The notes beneath the pieces were generated by a model, which did no database searches, was not told the DNA's origin, and saw only the letters and a program-made list of their open reading frames with translations. Below are positions 43,852 through 52,318 of a stretch of 64,000 nucleotides of DNA, piece after piece. Numbering within the stretch: the first letter of the stretch is position 1; each line of letters starts with the position of its first letter. Source of the DNA: Candidatus Dadabacteria bacterium (lineage in GTDB: Bacteria; Desulfobacterota_D; UBA1144; Nemesobacterales; Nemesobacteraceae); assembly GCA_009840385.1 (NCBI GenBank), contig VXNX01000013.1, positions 386,222 to 450,221 of the forward strand, in the 5' to 3' direction. The translations under genes were made by a program, and so were the position numbers.

Positions 43852-44286
43852 ATGGAAAATCTAAGACACATACTCAAACACAAAGGCAGCAGCGTATGGT
43901 CGATAGGGCCGGATGAGACCGTGTACAAAGCCCTTCAGATGATGGCGGAGAAGGAAATAGGGGCTCTGCTCGTGCTTGACGGAGAAAAAGTCGTTGGGAT
44001 ATTCTCCGAGCGCGACTACGCGAGGAAGGTCATACTTCAGGGAAGATCGTCAGCCAACACTAAAATAAGCGAACTTATGATAAGGGATGTCATCTATGGT
44101 TCACCCGATGACCCGATTCAGGAAAGCATGGCGATCATGACGGCAAATAAGATAAGACACCTTCCGGTAATAGAAGACGGCAAGCTCTGCGGGATGGTGA
44201 CAAGCGGCGATATAATAAATCACATCATCTCCCGCCAGAAATTCGAAATTGAAGCGCTTAAAAAATACATAACCGGAGGCTACTGA
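43852..44286 (+). CDS. CBS-domain-pair protein
   Basis: 144 residues comprising two CBS domains and little else: VYKALQMMAEKEIGALLVLDGEKVVGIFSERDYARKV is split by family spacing, and the second repeat has AIMTANKIRHLPVIEDGKLC and GMVTSGDIINHII. Such stand-alone Bateman modules bind adenine nucleotides or NAD and regulate partners; no partner can be assigned here. It converges on the sulfite reductase gene. Confidence 0.93.
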   Translation: MENLRHILKHKGSSVWSIGPDETVYKALQMMAEKEIGALLVLDGEKVVGIFSERDYARKVILQGRSSANTKISELMIRDVIYGSPDDPIQESMAIMTANKIRHLPVIEDGKLCGMVTSGDIINHIISRQKFEIEALKKYITGGY

Positions 44287-44338
44287 TCCCCGACTGTCTG
44301 TAATTGATAAGGAGCAGGATTTATACGCTCCCGGGGTC

Positions 44339-46483
44339 CTACGCGGTCAGTTGTTCCTGAACCTTTTCGCAGTCTGAGTGGAAACTCTTTGCGACTTCAA
44401 GAAATTCTATGGCTTTTGACGCCGAGGCGTCTCCGTCCCTGTATTCACTGAACTTACGCGAAATATCAAGCCACTTATCATCGGTTTCCCCAGTTCTCAC
44501 AACAAGATTCTCAAACTCCCATATCGTCTGCTCCGGAGTGAACGGATCGACAAGCTTGGTGTAGAGGGGAACATGGGCGCTGTCTGAGCACGCCAGATAA
44601 AGTTCGTTTATGCACGCTTCGTAGTCGCCGTGGAGGAAAAGGGCCTGAGCCTGTTCAAGACGCCTCTCGGCATCTGCGAAAACCGGGATTTTCTCTTCGA
44701 CGGTAACCCCGGCGCACTCTCCCCTTACTCCCTGCTGAACGGCAAATTTCTCTTCTTCGTGCCCCCAGTCGGTGTAAAAGTCCGGGTCGTCCTCATACGA
44801 GGGAATCGTGTTGAATTCGGAAACCGCTTCCTTTATGTACTTGGCGCCGAGTCTTTTCATCGTGAGGTCAAAATGCTCGCCGTCTTCTTTTTCCCTCTCG
44901 TATATCTCAAGCAGCCTCTCGACAACCTTGGGAGCGTTTCTGGTCGGAATCTTGGTTACCGGCATGGCAAGACGCGAGTCGTCTCCATAAAGTCCCCCGC
45001 CGAGGAAAAGCATCTCCGCCGGAACGCTTCTCCCCTCTCTGGTTATGGAAGCCCCCTGAAACCCTATGCTGGCCGAGACATGCTGGGCACATGCGTTGGG
45101 GCAGCCTGATATTTTGATTCTCAGGTCCCCGAGAGTTTCCTTGTACTTTCCAAGACCGTTACCCATCATGCTGGTAAGCTTAGTCGCAAGACCCTTGGCC
45201 GAAGTGATGCCCAGACGGCAGGTATCGGCGCCCGGGCAAGCGGTTACATCCTCAAAAGTGTCCGCACCCGAGTTGGAGACACCCGTCTCTTTAAGACCTG
45301 CGTAAAGTGAGGGAATCGCCTGGTCCGGAACCCACCTGATCACGAAGTTCTGCTGGATCGTTATCCTTATTGAACTGTCGGCAAAGGCATCTATCATGTC
45401 CGCAAGCGCTCTTGCCGTATCAGACGGAACATCCCCAAGAAGGACTCTAACGTTAACGATGGAATATCCGTCAACCCCCGCCGGGGAAACGTTTTTCTGC
45501 CGCCACTCCGCAAAATCCGGGTCGTCCTCAACCCAGCCCGGAGCTTCTGGAAGGTCATGTCCGTTCAGTCTGGGGGTTTCGTGCTCCTGGTCAATTTCCT
45601 TAAGATAGTCATTCCAGGAAGGATCAACCTCAAGCGAAGCCCTCTCTTCCTCGACTACCTCCTTGAACTTATCAAAGCCGAGTTTTCTCACAAGAAATTT
45701 CATCCTCGCCTTCATCCGCACCTTCCTCTCCCCGTACCTGTCAAACACCCTGACTACCGAAGCGGAAAAAGGTATCATCTCCTCAACTGGCATGAACTCG
45801 GTCCAAAGATGTCCAAGCGAAGGTGAAGCGCCGAGCCCGCCGCCCACGTGAACCTGAAATCCGCGCTTTCCGTCCTCTTCCCTGACCCTAGCACGAAAAC
45901 CCAGATCGTGGATGCGCACTCCGGCGTTATCAACATCAGGATTGCTCTCGAAGCAGACTTTGAACTTCCTCCCCATGTTCTGGCATATGGGATTGCGGAG
46001 CATAAACTCCTTAAATGCCTCGGCGTAAGGAGTCACGTCGAAGGTTTCTGTAGGCGAAGCGCCGGTTATAGGGGAAGCCGTGACGTTTCTTATGGTGTTG
46101 CCGCATGCCTCTCGGGTGGTGATTCCCGCGCTCGCAAGATCCCTCATCATGTCGGGAACGGTTTCAAGATTGACATAGTAAAGCTGCGCGTCCTGACGGG
46201 TCGTAAGGTGAAAGAAACCGCTTGCGTACTTGTCCGAAACGTCCGCAAGCCTTCTTAGTTGAGCAGAGCTCAATTTCCCGTAGGGAATCTTTATCCTCTG
46301 CATCTGGACTCCTTCCTGACGCTGGGCGTACACTCCCAACTGAAGTCTTATCTTCTGGAATTTTACTTCGCTTATCTCTCCGTTCCTGTACTCGGAGATC
46401 TGATGCTCAAACTCGTCGATCTCGTCCTTTACAAGTTCAGGCAGTGCGACTGTCTCTTCATCCATGTCTTCTGGCTCCATCAA
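44339..46483 (-). CDS. Ferredoxin-type sulfite/nitrite reductase with helical C-terminal tail
   Basis: Siroheme and 4Fe-4S enzyme, 714 residues. Two ferredoxin-like/siroheme repeats are present, including FHLTTRQDAQLYYV and ACGNTIRNVTASP. The cluster cysteines are C416 and C422 (TACPGADTCRLG), then C461 and C465 (ISGCPNACAQH). The catalytic core ends near residue 590. The remaining ~120 residues (ERRLEQAQALFLHGDYEACI onward) form a helical extension resembling HEPN-type domains. Whether sulfite or nitrite is the substrate cannot be decided; sulfite is favoured by the lack of nearby nitrate genes. Confidence 0.92.
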   Translation of the reverse strand: MMEPEDMDEETVALPELVKDEIDEFEHQISEYRNGEISEVKFQKIRLQLGVYAQRQEGVQMQRIKIPYGKLSSAQLRRLADVSDKYASGFFHLTTRQDAQLYYVNLETVPDMMRDLASAGITTREACGNTIRNVTASPITGASPTETFDVTPYAEAFKEFMLRNPICQNMGRKFKVCFESNPDVDNAGVRIHDLGFRARVREEDGKRGFQVHVGGGLGASPSLGHLWTEFMPVEEMIPFSASVVRVFDRYGERKVRMKARMKFLVRKLGFDKFKEVVEEERASLEVDPSWNDYLKEIDQEHETPRLNGHDLPEAPGWVEDDPDFAEWRQKNVSPAGVDGYSIVNVRVLLGDVPSDTARALADMIDAFADSSIRITIQQNFVIRWVPDQAIPSLYAGLKETGVSNSGADTFEDVTACPGADTCRLGITSAKGLATKLTSMMGNGLGKYKETLGDLRIKISGCPNACAQHVSASIGFQGASITREGRSVPAEMLFLGGGLYGDDSRLAMPVTKIPTRNAPKVVERLLEIYEREKEDGEHFDLTMKRLGAKYIKEAVSEFNTIPSYEDDPDFYTDWGHEEEKFAVQQGVRGECAGVTVEEKIPVFADAERRLEQAQALFLHGDYEACINELYLACSDSAHVPLYTKLVDPFTPEQTIWEFENLVVRTGETDDKWLDISRKFSEYRDGDASASKAIEFLEVAKSFHSDCEKVQEQLTA

Positions 46484-46535
46484 AATCCTTTAATATCTCC
46501 CGATATTCTAACACAAAACAAATATTTTTTTGAAA

Positions 46536-46922
46536 TTAGGCTTGCGTGCTACTCTGGGCCGAAAGCCACCTCTCAATCACCAGAAGAATATAGCCAAGCT
46601 CCCGTTCCGTAAGCTTTTTTCCCTTGGGAATACCGTGCCACTTCAAAAGACAACTTCGACAGCACGTGGCCGTGGCATGCTGGGCCCGAAACACCGGATG
46701 CCCTCCCCAGGGGGTCTGCTTCCCGTCGTTTGCTGGCAGAGCTGGGGCAAGCCTTTTCTGAAGAAAATCCCTTCCGTGCGAAAGCACCGCAGGAAGCCCC
46801 TTTTCCCTGAGATAAAGCACCTCTTTCGGATTCAGCTTAAACCCCGAGCGGAACCGAGATCTGCGGAGCCTTCTGAAAACATTTTCCAAGCTCTTCTCTC
46901 CGCCGTTTTTCTCTTTATCCAT
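46536..46922 (-). CDS. DUF4186 family protein
   Basis: 128 residues. The core matches DUF4186: FRSGFKLNPKEVLYL, RLAPALPANDGKQTPWGGHP and FRAQHATATCCRSCLLKWHG. The CCRSC cluster and conserved histidines suggest metal binding. Function unknown. It starts 9 bases after the helicase gene and is probably translated from the same message; the sulfite reductase gene follows after about 50 bases. Confidence 0.88.
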   Translation of the reverse strand: MDKEKNGGEKSLENVFRRLRRSRFRSGFKLNPKEVLYLREKGLPAVLSHGRDFLQKRLAPALPANDGKQTPWGGHPVFRAQHATATCCRSCLLKWHGIPKGKKLTERELGYILLVIERWLSAQSSTQA

Positions 46923-46931
46923 GGAAGAAAT

Positions 46932-49442
46932 TCAGTGCTTCTCTGCTCTGAAGAAAAAATCCCGCATTCTCCCCAGGACTTCTTCCGTTTTCCCGCAGAA
47001 AAAAGCGCTCCCCGAAACGGAGTTTATAAAGAACTTCCCGTAATACTTTGACACTATGCGTCTGTCAAGAACCATGACCACGCCGCGGTCAGTCTTCGTG
47101 CGTATGAGCCTCCCGAAACCCTGCTTGAATCTCAGAACTGCGTGGGGAAGTATGTACTCGCGAAACGAATCGATATCCTGTTTTTCCATGTACTCGATTT
47201 TCGCCTCCGTAACGGGATCCGTTGGAACCTTGAAAGGAAGCCTGCATATAACGACCATACTCAGGGAATCCCCAGGGACGTCAACCCCCTCCCAGAAACT
47301 GTCGGTCGCGAAAAGCACCGAGTTTCCAAGCGTTTTGAATTTCTCAAGCAGCAGACCTCTGGGCATCTCTCCCTGTTTAAAAAGGGAGATGTGCGCGAAT
47401 CCGCTCTCCTCAAGGATCTTCCCTGTCTTTTCGTAAACCCTGTTAAGCGAAGAATAAGACGTAAAAAGCACCAAGGCGTTTCCGTTCGTTATGGAAATGG
47501 AGTCGGATAGTATCCGCGAGAGAGAATCCTCGTAGTCATCACGTCCAGGCTCGGGAATGTCCGCCGGGACCAGCAGCAGGGACTGCGTACGAAAATCAAA
47601 CGGGGAATCGACGATCAGTCCCCTGAATCTCTCGTCATCCGAAAGCCCAATGTTTTTTTTCTGAAAATCGAAATTCCTGTCCACGGCAAGCGACGCGGAG
47701 GTCATAACAACGGTCTTTGTCTTTGAGTAGAGCTTTTCTGAGAGCTCTTTAGACACGTCAAGCGGAGAGAGGTTGATGGAGCAGAAAATGGCCGCGCGTC
47801 TACGGTTTCCCTCAAACCACCTGATGTGACTCTCGTCCCCCTCGCCGAAGAACCTTGCTATGACTTCGCGGAAGGCAAGGGATCTTTTAGCAATGCCACC
47901 GAGTTCGGCGGTGAGTTTTATGTGGGAATCCGCGTGCGGTGAGGGCTCAACCACTCCCAGAAGGTGGCCAATCTCGTTTTCAAGCGAGAAAAGAGATTTT
48001 TCAAGCGCTCCGAAGCGCTCTTCCACGCCGGTCCATTTCTCATTCCGCACAATTTCCTCCGTAAGCCTAATGCTTATCGCTGCTTCCCCTGATATCTCCG
48101 CCCCGAAACCGTAAAGCGAGTTAAACACTTCTTCGCTCACGGCTTCGATCCGCTCGACGGCGGCGGCAAGAGCACCGCCCGAGCGCTCGAAAACCCCCCT
48201 CAGGGCGGAATCCTTTTCCCTCTGTGCAAGATGAGAGATGTAGGATAGGATCCCCTTGTTCCCGCCTTTGCTTTTCCGGGAGCGGAGCCTCGAGAGGGTT
48301 TTCATAATCCCGTGCTTGCTCAGTTTCAGGCTGAAATGCGAAGTCGCCGCCTCGGCAATATTGTGCGCTTCGTCGAAAACGACCTTCGCGTAGCGGGGAA
48401 TTATCCCGAAATCCGAATCAGGTCCAGCAGTCCCTTTTATTGCGATATCGGAGAAAAGCATATGGTGGTTAGCGACCAGCACCGAGGCTCTTGAGAGCTC
48501 TCTTCGGGACTTGAAGAAAAAGCAGTTTGAATAGTGGGGGCACTTCATCCCCGGGCAGCTTTCGCTTTCTGCAGACACCCTGTCCCACACGTCATCAGGA
48601 GGCGTGAAGGCAAGGTCGGAAAGAGAACCGTCCGTGGTAGTCTTCGCCCACTCGAGTACGTCCTTCATTGATCCTCTTTCTCCGTCATCTATAAAATCGA
48701 AAAGATCCTGTCCCACGGCTTCGCCGCGCAGAAGACAGAAATAGTTTCTCATTCCCTTAACAAGCGCGTAATCGAACTTCTTCGGGAAAACATCCCGAAG
48801 GAGCGGAAGATCCTTGTTTATCAGCTGTTCCTGCAGATTGATAGTGTTTGTAGAGATCAACACCCTTTCATCGTTGTTAATAGACCAGAGAATGGAGGGG
48901 ACGAGATAGGAGAGAGTTTTTCCGGTACCCGTGCCGGCCTCTATCATCGACAGGTATTCATCGTTAAAGGCATCGGTTACGTTTGAGAGGACTTCGAGCT
49001 GCTCGTCTCGGTATTCGTATTTCTCTCCCAAAACCCGGGCCACGGGACCTGCCGGCAGAAGGTATTCCCTCGCGGATTCATTATCGACGCGTACCGTCTC
49101 TCCCGGAACAAAAGGCTCAATCACAACGTATACATTTTCGACCTCGCTGTCCACTATGTAGAAACCGACCCCCTTATTTCCGAAAGCCGAGGCAACGGCC
49201 ACATCCTGAGGAGAAGGTTCTAGGTTGCCCGAGGGATGATTGTGCACAACCACGTTTCCCGTCTTCGCCGCGGCAAGGATCGCCGGAACCGCATGGCGGT
49301 TGCCACGGGCAAAGACCCTGACGTCGTAAACCAAGGAATTATCGTTTATTTTCCCGACGAAAAAAACCTCGTTTCCGTGGGCCTCGGTTATCGCCTCCCT
49401 GATGAATTCGGCAGCCTCGGGAGTAAAGTGGTCCTCAATCAT
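46932..49442 (-). CDS. DinG-family helicase with N-terminal JAB/RadC-like domain
   Basis: XPD/DinG-type superfamily 2 helicase, 836 residues. The N-terminal 115 residues form a JAB/MPN domain of the RadC type: VVVHNHPSGNLEPSPQDV has H67, H69, S71 and D80 in the metal-binding order. The helicase follows with Walker A AGTGTGKT (169-176), the four iron-sulfur cysteines C236, C296, C301 and C307, DEAH at 357-360, and the C-terminal motifs VLFATDSFWEGVDVPGD and HAVLRFKQGFGRLIRTKTDRG. The usual exonuclease domain of Gram-positive DinG is absent; the JAB domain takes its place. Confidence 0.93.
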   Translation of the reverse strand: MIEDHFTPEAAEFIREAITEAHGNEVFFVGKINDNSLVYDVRVFARGNRHAVPAILAAAKTGNVVVHNHPSGNLEPSPQDVAVASAFGNKGVGFYIVDSEVENVYVVIEPFVPGETVRVDNESAREYLLPAGPVARVLGEKYEYRDEQLEVLSNVTDAFNDEYLSMIEAGTGTGKTLSYLVPSILWSINNDERVLISTNTINLQEQLINKDLPLLRDVFPKKFDYALVKGMRNYFCLLRGEAVGQDLFDFIDDGERGSMKDVLEWAKTTTDGSLSDLAFTPPDDVWDRVSAESESCPGMKCPHYSNCFFFKSRRELSRASVLVANHHMLFSDIAIKGTAGPDSDFGIIPRYAKVVFDEAHNIAEAATSHFSLKLSKHGIMKTLSRLRSRKSKGGNKGILSYISHLAQREKDSALRGVFERSGGALAAAVERIEAVSEEVFNSLYGFGAEISGEAAISIRLTEEIVRNEKWTGVEERFGALEKSLFSLENEIGHLLGVVEPSPHADSHIKLTAELGGIAKRSLAFREVIARFFGEGDESHIRWFEGNRRRAAIFCSINLSPLDVSKELSEKLYSKTKTVVMTSASLAVDRNFDFQKKNIGLSDDERFRGLIVDSPFDFRTQSLLLVPADIPEPGRDDYEDSLSRILSDSISITNGNALVLFTSYSSLNRVYEKTGKILEESGFAHISLFKQGEMPRGLLLEKFKTLGNSVLFATDSFWEGVDVPGDSLSMVVICRLPFKVPTDPVTEAKIEYMEKQDIDSFREYILPHAVLRFKQGFGRLIRTKTDRGVVMVLDRRIVSKYYGKFFINSVSGSAFFCGKTEEVLGRMRDFFFRAEKH

Positions 49443-49490
49443 ATCCGCTTAATTTTACACGGAGGCGTTAATAACAAAACTTCCCAGGAA

Positions 49491-49533
49491 ATGTTGCCTT
49501 GCCTCTTGAGTTTGAATCCCACTCTGTCCACCA
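49491..49533 (+). pseudogene. Partial tRNA-Ser-like copy (5' flank plus 3' end)
   Basis: Bases 49491-49510 match the flank before the intact tRNA-Ser gene (51944-51963) at 18 of 20 positions. Directly after, 49508-49533 match the 3' end of that tRNA (52054-52079), including the T-loop and CCA, at 21 of 26. The body of the tRNA is missing and the T-stem cannot pair, so it is non-functional. It looks like a duplicate of the tRNA-Ser locus that has lost about 95 internal bases. Confidence 0.5.
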
Positions 49534-49676
49534 TCTTCTCCAATCCGTACCAGTTGCGCTATGATCAGATATTGTTGCACTCCCACAAGTTCTTACTGAA
49601 TATTGAAACAATTGTACGCTTGAGTACAGAGAGCGTTTCGCTCAGTGAAGAAATCTTCCTTGAGGATATGGCCCAC

Positions 49677-49890
49677 CATATACGTCTACAGCGAGAATCA
49701 CGGCGGGGTCACGTGCTGCTGTTCATGCCCGCGTATTACGTAGAATGGCAAATAAGGAGGACTTTCCGCCCTGTTGTTCGAGGGTGACGTCAGGAACGAA
49801 CTTTCGCCCGTTCAGAAGGAAGCACTTGACCTGTTGGGAATGGCGGAAGAAGATTTCTGGGGCAGTCTTGTCACCCAGCAATGTGATTGA
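49677..49890 (+). pseudogene. C-terminal remnant of an IS1634-type transposase
   Basis: The plus strand reads HIRLQRESRRGHVLLFMPAY followed by YVEWQIRRTFRP, then the frame breaks near 49770. It continues one frame over as LLFEGDVRNELSPVQKEALD LLGM, ending at TGA 49888-49890. The order 'R-x-H-V-x-L-x-M-x-AYYVEWxxR ... PLLFEDE ... LQxxALxLLG' is that of the end of IS1634-family DDE transposases as I recall them. The segment between the two blocks is shorter than in intact members. No terminal repeats were found. Confidence 0.5.
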
Positions 49891-50196
49891 TGATGTCCGG
49901 AATCAGAAAATTCGCAAAATTGGAAAGCAGGTTCCAGAATTATTCCCTTTGTTTTTTTTCAGCAAGTTAAGGAAATCCCTATTTTTGTCCGAACTTCTAT
50001 GGGAAGTTGTCCGTAATCTTGAACCGCAAACCAAATTTTTAGAAGTGCCCTGAATGCTATACTGGGTTCGGTGTGCCGAATATCAGGTTTTTCGCGCTTG
50101 AATTCTGTTTCAGCTCTTCGTTAGGAAAAGTCCGTATCCGAAGATCCGAGGGATACACATCCAGCTCCTTCCGGTGCCGCTCAGACAATTTGCCGG
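49891..50196 (+). other. Gene-free stretch
   Basis: About 300 AT-rich bases between the transposase remnant and the protease gene. Nothing recognisable; together with 49443-49676 it appears to be decayed mobile DNA. Confidence 0.4.
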
Positions 50197-51822
50197 TTAT
50201 TCACATCGAAAATCACTGTCTTCAATAAACCTTTTCATAGTTTCTGAGTTCGGCCCGTCCGAAGCATGCTGTTTCATGTAAGTCGGAATTCGGGTGTGAA
50301 TAAACAGAGAAGCCGGTTTGGTAGGCTGCTGTCCAGACGGCCCGACGAAGTCGAATGCCTCCGAGGCCAGAGAAATCACCTCGCCTTCTCTGTTTAAAAC
50401 CGGGCCGCCACTCATGCCGCCGCGAGAGGATGGCGAGAAGAATTCGGACAAATACTTCCGGGTTCCGCGATAAACGGCCGTGACTCCCTGCAGGTTTCCC
50501 GCCGGCCTGTAATCGGCGGCGGTGCCGATTACAATGACAGGGTCGCCACACCGAAGCGAAGAGGAATTGCCGATTTCAAGTTCTCTATATCCCGACAAGG
50601 CTCCCGGCGCCGTTTTTATAACGGCGATATCACATTTTCCCGGTTCGTTCTGTGTTTTGGAAACAGTACCCTTGTGAACTTCGCCGTCCGCTGTTGTAAT
50701 GTAGACTTCCAATCCCGTTTCAGTGACCACGTGTCCCGCGGTGATGACGGTACTGTCGTCATATATAAAACCGGAACCAACTGATATTTCCGAGTCTGAT
50801 GACACTTTCAGGCTCACGGCTCCTTCGCGCTCTCTTTTGTATACATCGTTCATGTGGTCAAACTGGTCGATCGGAAACGGGTTGTATTTGTCGCCGAACG
50901 CGTTATCCGTAGTTTTCCACTGGTTGTCATCCCTGTACTGACCGGCGTTTGCGGGTTCCCGAAGATCGGGAGCCGCGCTGTTGTTGTAAAGCTGTTTTAA
51001 TTCCTCGGGATTCGACCCGAACTCGTAGGAACCGGGAATCGGCTGATAAAATGCGTAAACCCAGAGCTTTTCGGGCAGCCCACGTGTCGTGAAACCAAGA
51101 GGTATCTTTGTTCCGGATACCGTGGAGACCACTTCTCCATTGCGATTGAGTACGGGCCCTCCACTCATTCCTCCTATTACGGGCGCCAAATGGTATACTC
51201 TGTCGCGCGGCAAATCACATCTGGATTCCACCCTTCGGCAGTGTGACTCATCAAGCGCGGGTCCCATCGTAACGATCCATCCTCCAAGACCTGATGCTAT
51301 GGAAGTCTGACCTATTACGATAAGCATGTCATCTTTTTCGGGTCTTGCGTCGGCGATTTTCAGAGGAACGGCATCAATCTCCCGCTCAAGCTTAAGCAGA
51401 GCCAAGTCGCTTGTTCCTGTTTTGTCATACCATGCGACTTCCGCGCCTATAGTTTCGCCGTCAAATGTCTGGACGTGCATGGTATTATAATTTTCATTTA
51501 TCGAGTGCGCGGCTGTGACAACATGGCGAGGAGCTATAAGCCAGCCTGTTCCCAGTCTTCGACCTGATCTTATCCGCAATACCGAGCGGCTTATCTTCTT
51601 TACGGTTTCGTAATCATTTTCGGTCGGGGATATGTCCCCAAGGGCGCGACTGTCCAGGTTCGGATAGTAAATCTCTCTTTCGTATCCTCCCCGCTCGGGA
51701 AGGTCGCACTCTACGGGAGGTTCGTAACCGGGTGGCGGCGGTTCAGACGTTTCGCAGGAAACCGCCACCAGAAAGAAGATAGCAAGCAAAAACGGGAGGA
51801 AATTTCTTAAGCGGAATGTCAT
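50197..51822 (-). CDS. Lipoprotein with two tandem trypsin-like serine protease domains
   Basis: 541 residues from the ATG at 51822. The N-terminus (FRLRNFLPFLLAIFFLVAVSC) is a lipoprotein signal with the modified Cys at 23, followed by a Pro-rich linker. Two S1/HtrA-like domains follow, each with a full triad: H106 (VTAAHS), D139 (SDLALL), S220 (GGMSGGPV); then H364 (ITAGHV), D398 (CDIAVI), S471 (GGMSGGPV). About 100 residues of linker separate them, and no PDZ domain is seen. It should act in the periplasm or on the cell surface. It lies between decayed mobile DNA and tRNA-Ser, with no partner genes. Confidence 0.88.
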   Translation of the reverse strand: MTFRLRNFLPFLLAIFFLVAVSCETSEPPPPGYEPPVECDLPERGGYEREIYYPNLDSRALGDISPTENDYETVKKISRSVLRIRSGRRLGTGWLIAPRHVVTAAHSINENYNTMHVQTFDGETIGAEVAWYDKTGTSDLALLKLEREIDAVPLKIADARPEKDDMLIVIGQTSIASGLGGWIVTMGPALDESHCRRVESRCDLPRDRVYHLAPVIGGMSGGPVLNRNGEVVSTVSGTKIPLGFTTRGLPEKLWVYAFYQPIPGSYEFGSNPEELKQLYNNSAAPDLREPANAGQYRDDNQWKTTDNAFGDKYNPFPIDQFDHMNDVYKREREGAVSLKVSSDSEISVGSGFIYDDSTVITAGHVVTETGLEVYITTADGEVHKGTVSKTQNEPGKCDIAVIKTAPGALSGYRELEIGNSSSLRCGDPVIVIGTAADYRPAGNLQGVTAVYRGTRKYLSEFFSPSSRGGMSGGPVLNREGEVISLASEAFDFVGPSGQQPTKPASLFIHTRIPTYMKQHASDGPNSETMKRFIEDSDFRCE

Positions 51823-51988
51823 GACAAAGGTACTGGGGGGATCCATACCTTTCCTCCGTTTGGGTATCGCTTTTCCCATGTTACTGGTATTCTAACATTC
51901 TGACAGTAATTTAAAAAAGTCGGGACTCTGCCTGTTTTCGTAGATGTTGCCTTGCCCCTTGGGCTTCGGTAGCCTGTTTTGCGGGTTG

Positions 51989-52079
51989 GGAGGGATGGCC
52001 GAGTGGTTTAAGGCGCTGGTCTCGAAAACCAGTGGGGTCTTTTTGGCCCTCGTGGGTTCGAATCCCACTCCCTCCGCCA
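51989..52079 (+). tRNA. tRNA-Ser (anticodon CGA)
   Basis: 91 bases. Acceptor GGAGGGA pairs with TCCCTCC; the anticodon stem CTGGT/ACCAG encloses CTCGAAA, giving anticodon CGA (reads UCG). A long variable arm (GGGGTC...GGCCCTC region) identifies a class II tRNA, and the T-arm is GTGGG-TTCGAAT-CCCAC. CCA is encoded. An AT-rich restriction-modification island begins immediately 3' of it, the usual side for integration at tRNA genes. Confidence 0.96.
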
Positions 52080-52254
52080 GTCAAAAAATTCAAACCAAAC
52101 TCTCTCTCAATTCACAAGGCCAACAAGATTAAATCCTTCTTTTTTCCCTGCCCACAAAAGTAACCCCTTAGGATAAAAAATTGTCCTAACATCTGTGTTC
52201 CTCTCTAAAGAGAAAGCTCCCCAGCACCCTTTTTAATATAAAACTTATCTGCCA

Positions 52255-52277
52255 ACTATAGTATGTAGAACTAAAGT
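52255..52277 (+). promoter_or_regulatory. C-box operator of the restriction-modification control protein
   Basis: Two palindromes, ACTATAGT (52255-52262, perfect) and ACTAAAGT (52270-52277, imperfect), start 15 bases apart, with TGT in the spacer. This matches the layout of tandem C-boxes (ACT..AGT - TGT - ACT..AGT) that control proteins of the C.PvuII/C.AhdI type bind. It lies 41 bases before the start of the XRE gene, where autoregulation is expected. Confidence 0.65.
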
Positions 52278-52318
52278 TAGCAAGAACATATGCTTTAACA
52301 GCGTAAAGTCATAAGTTC

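Noticed and set aside
44288-44335. Nested inverted repeats (CCCCG/CGGGG and GGAGC/GCTCC) between the CBS gene and the sulfite reductase gene
   Set aside because: Could be a bidirectional terminator, but there is no T-tract on either side and the stems are short.
49236-49676. Front part of a plus-strand frame that runs from inside the helicase gene into the transposase remnant
   Set aside because: The first 200 bases are antisense to the helicase N-terminus and the middle shows no transposase motifs; only the end (49677 onward) is retained as a remnant.
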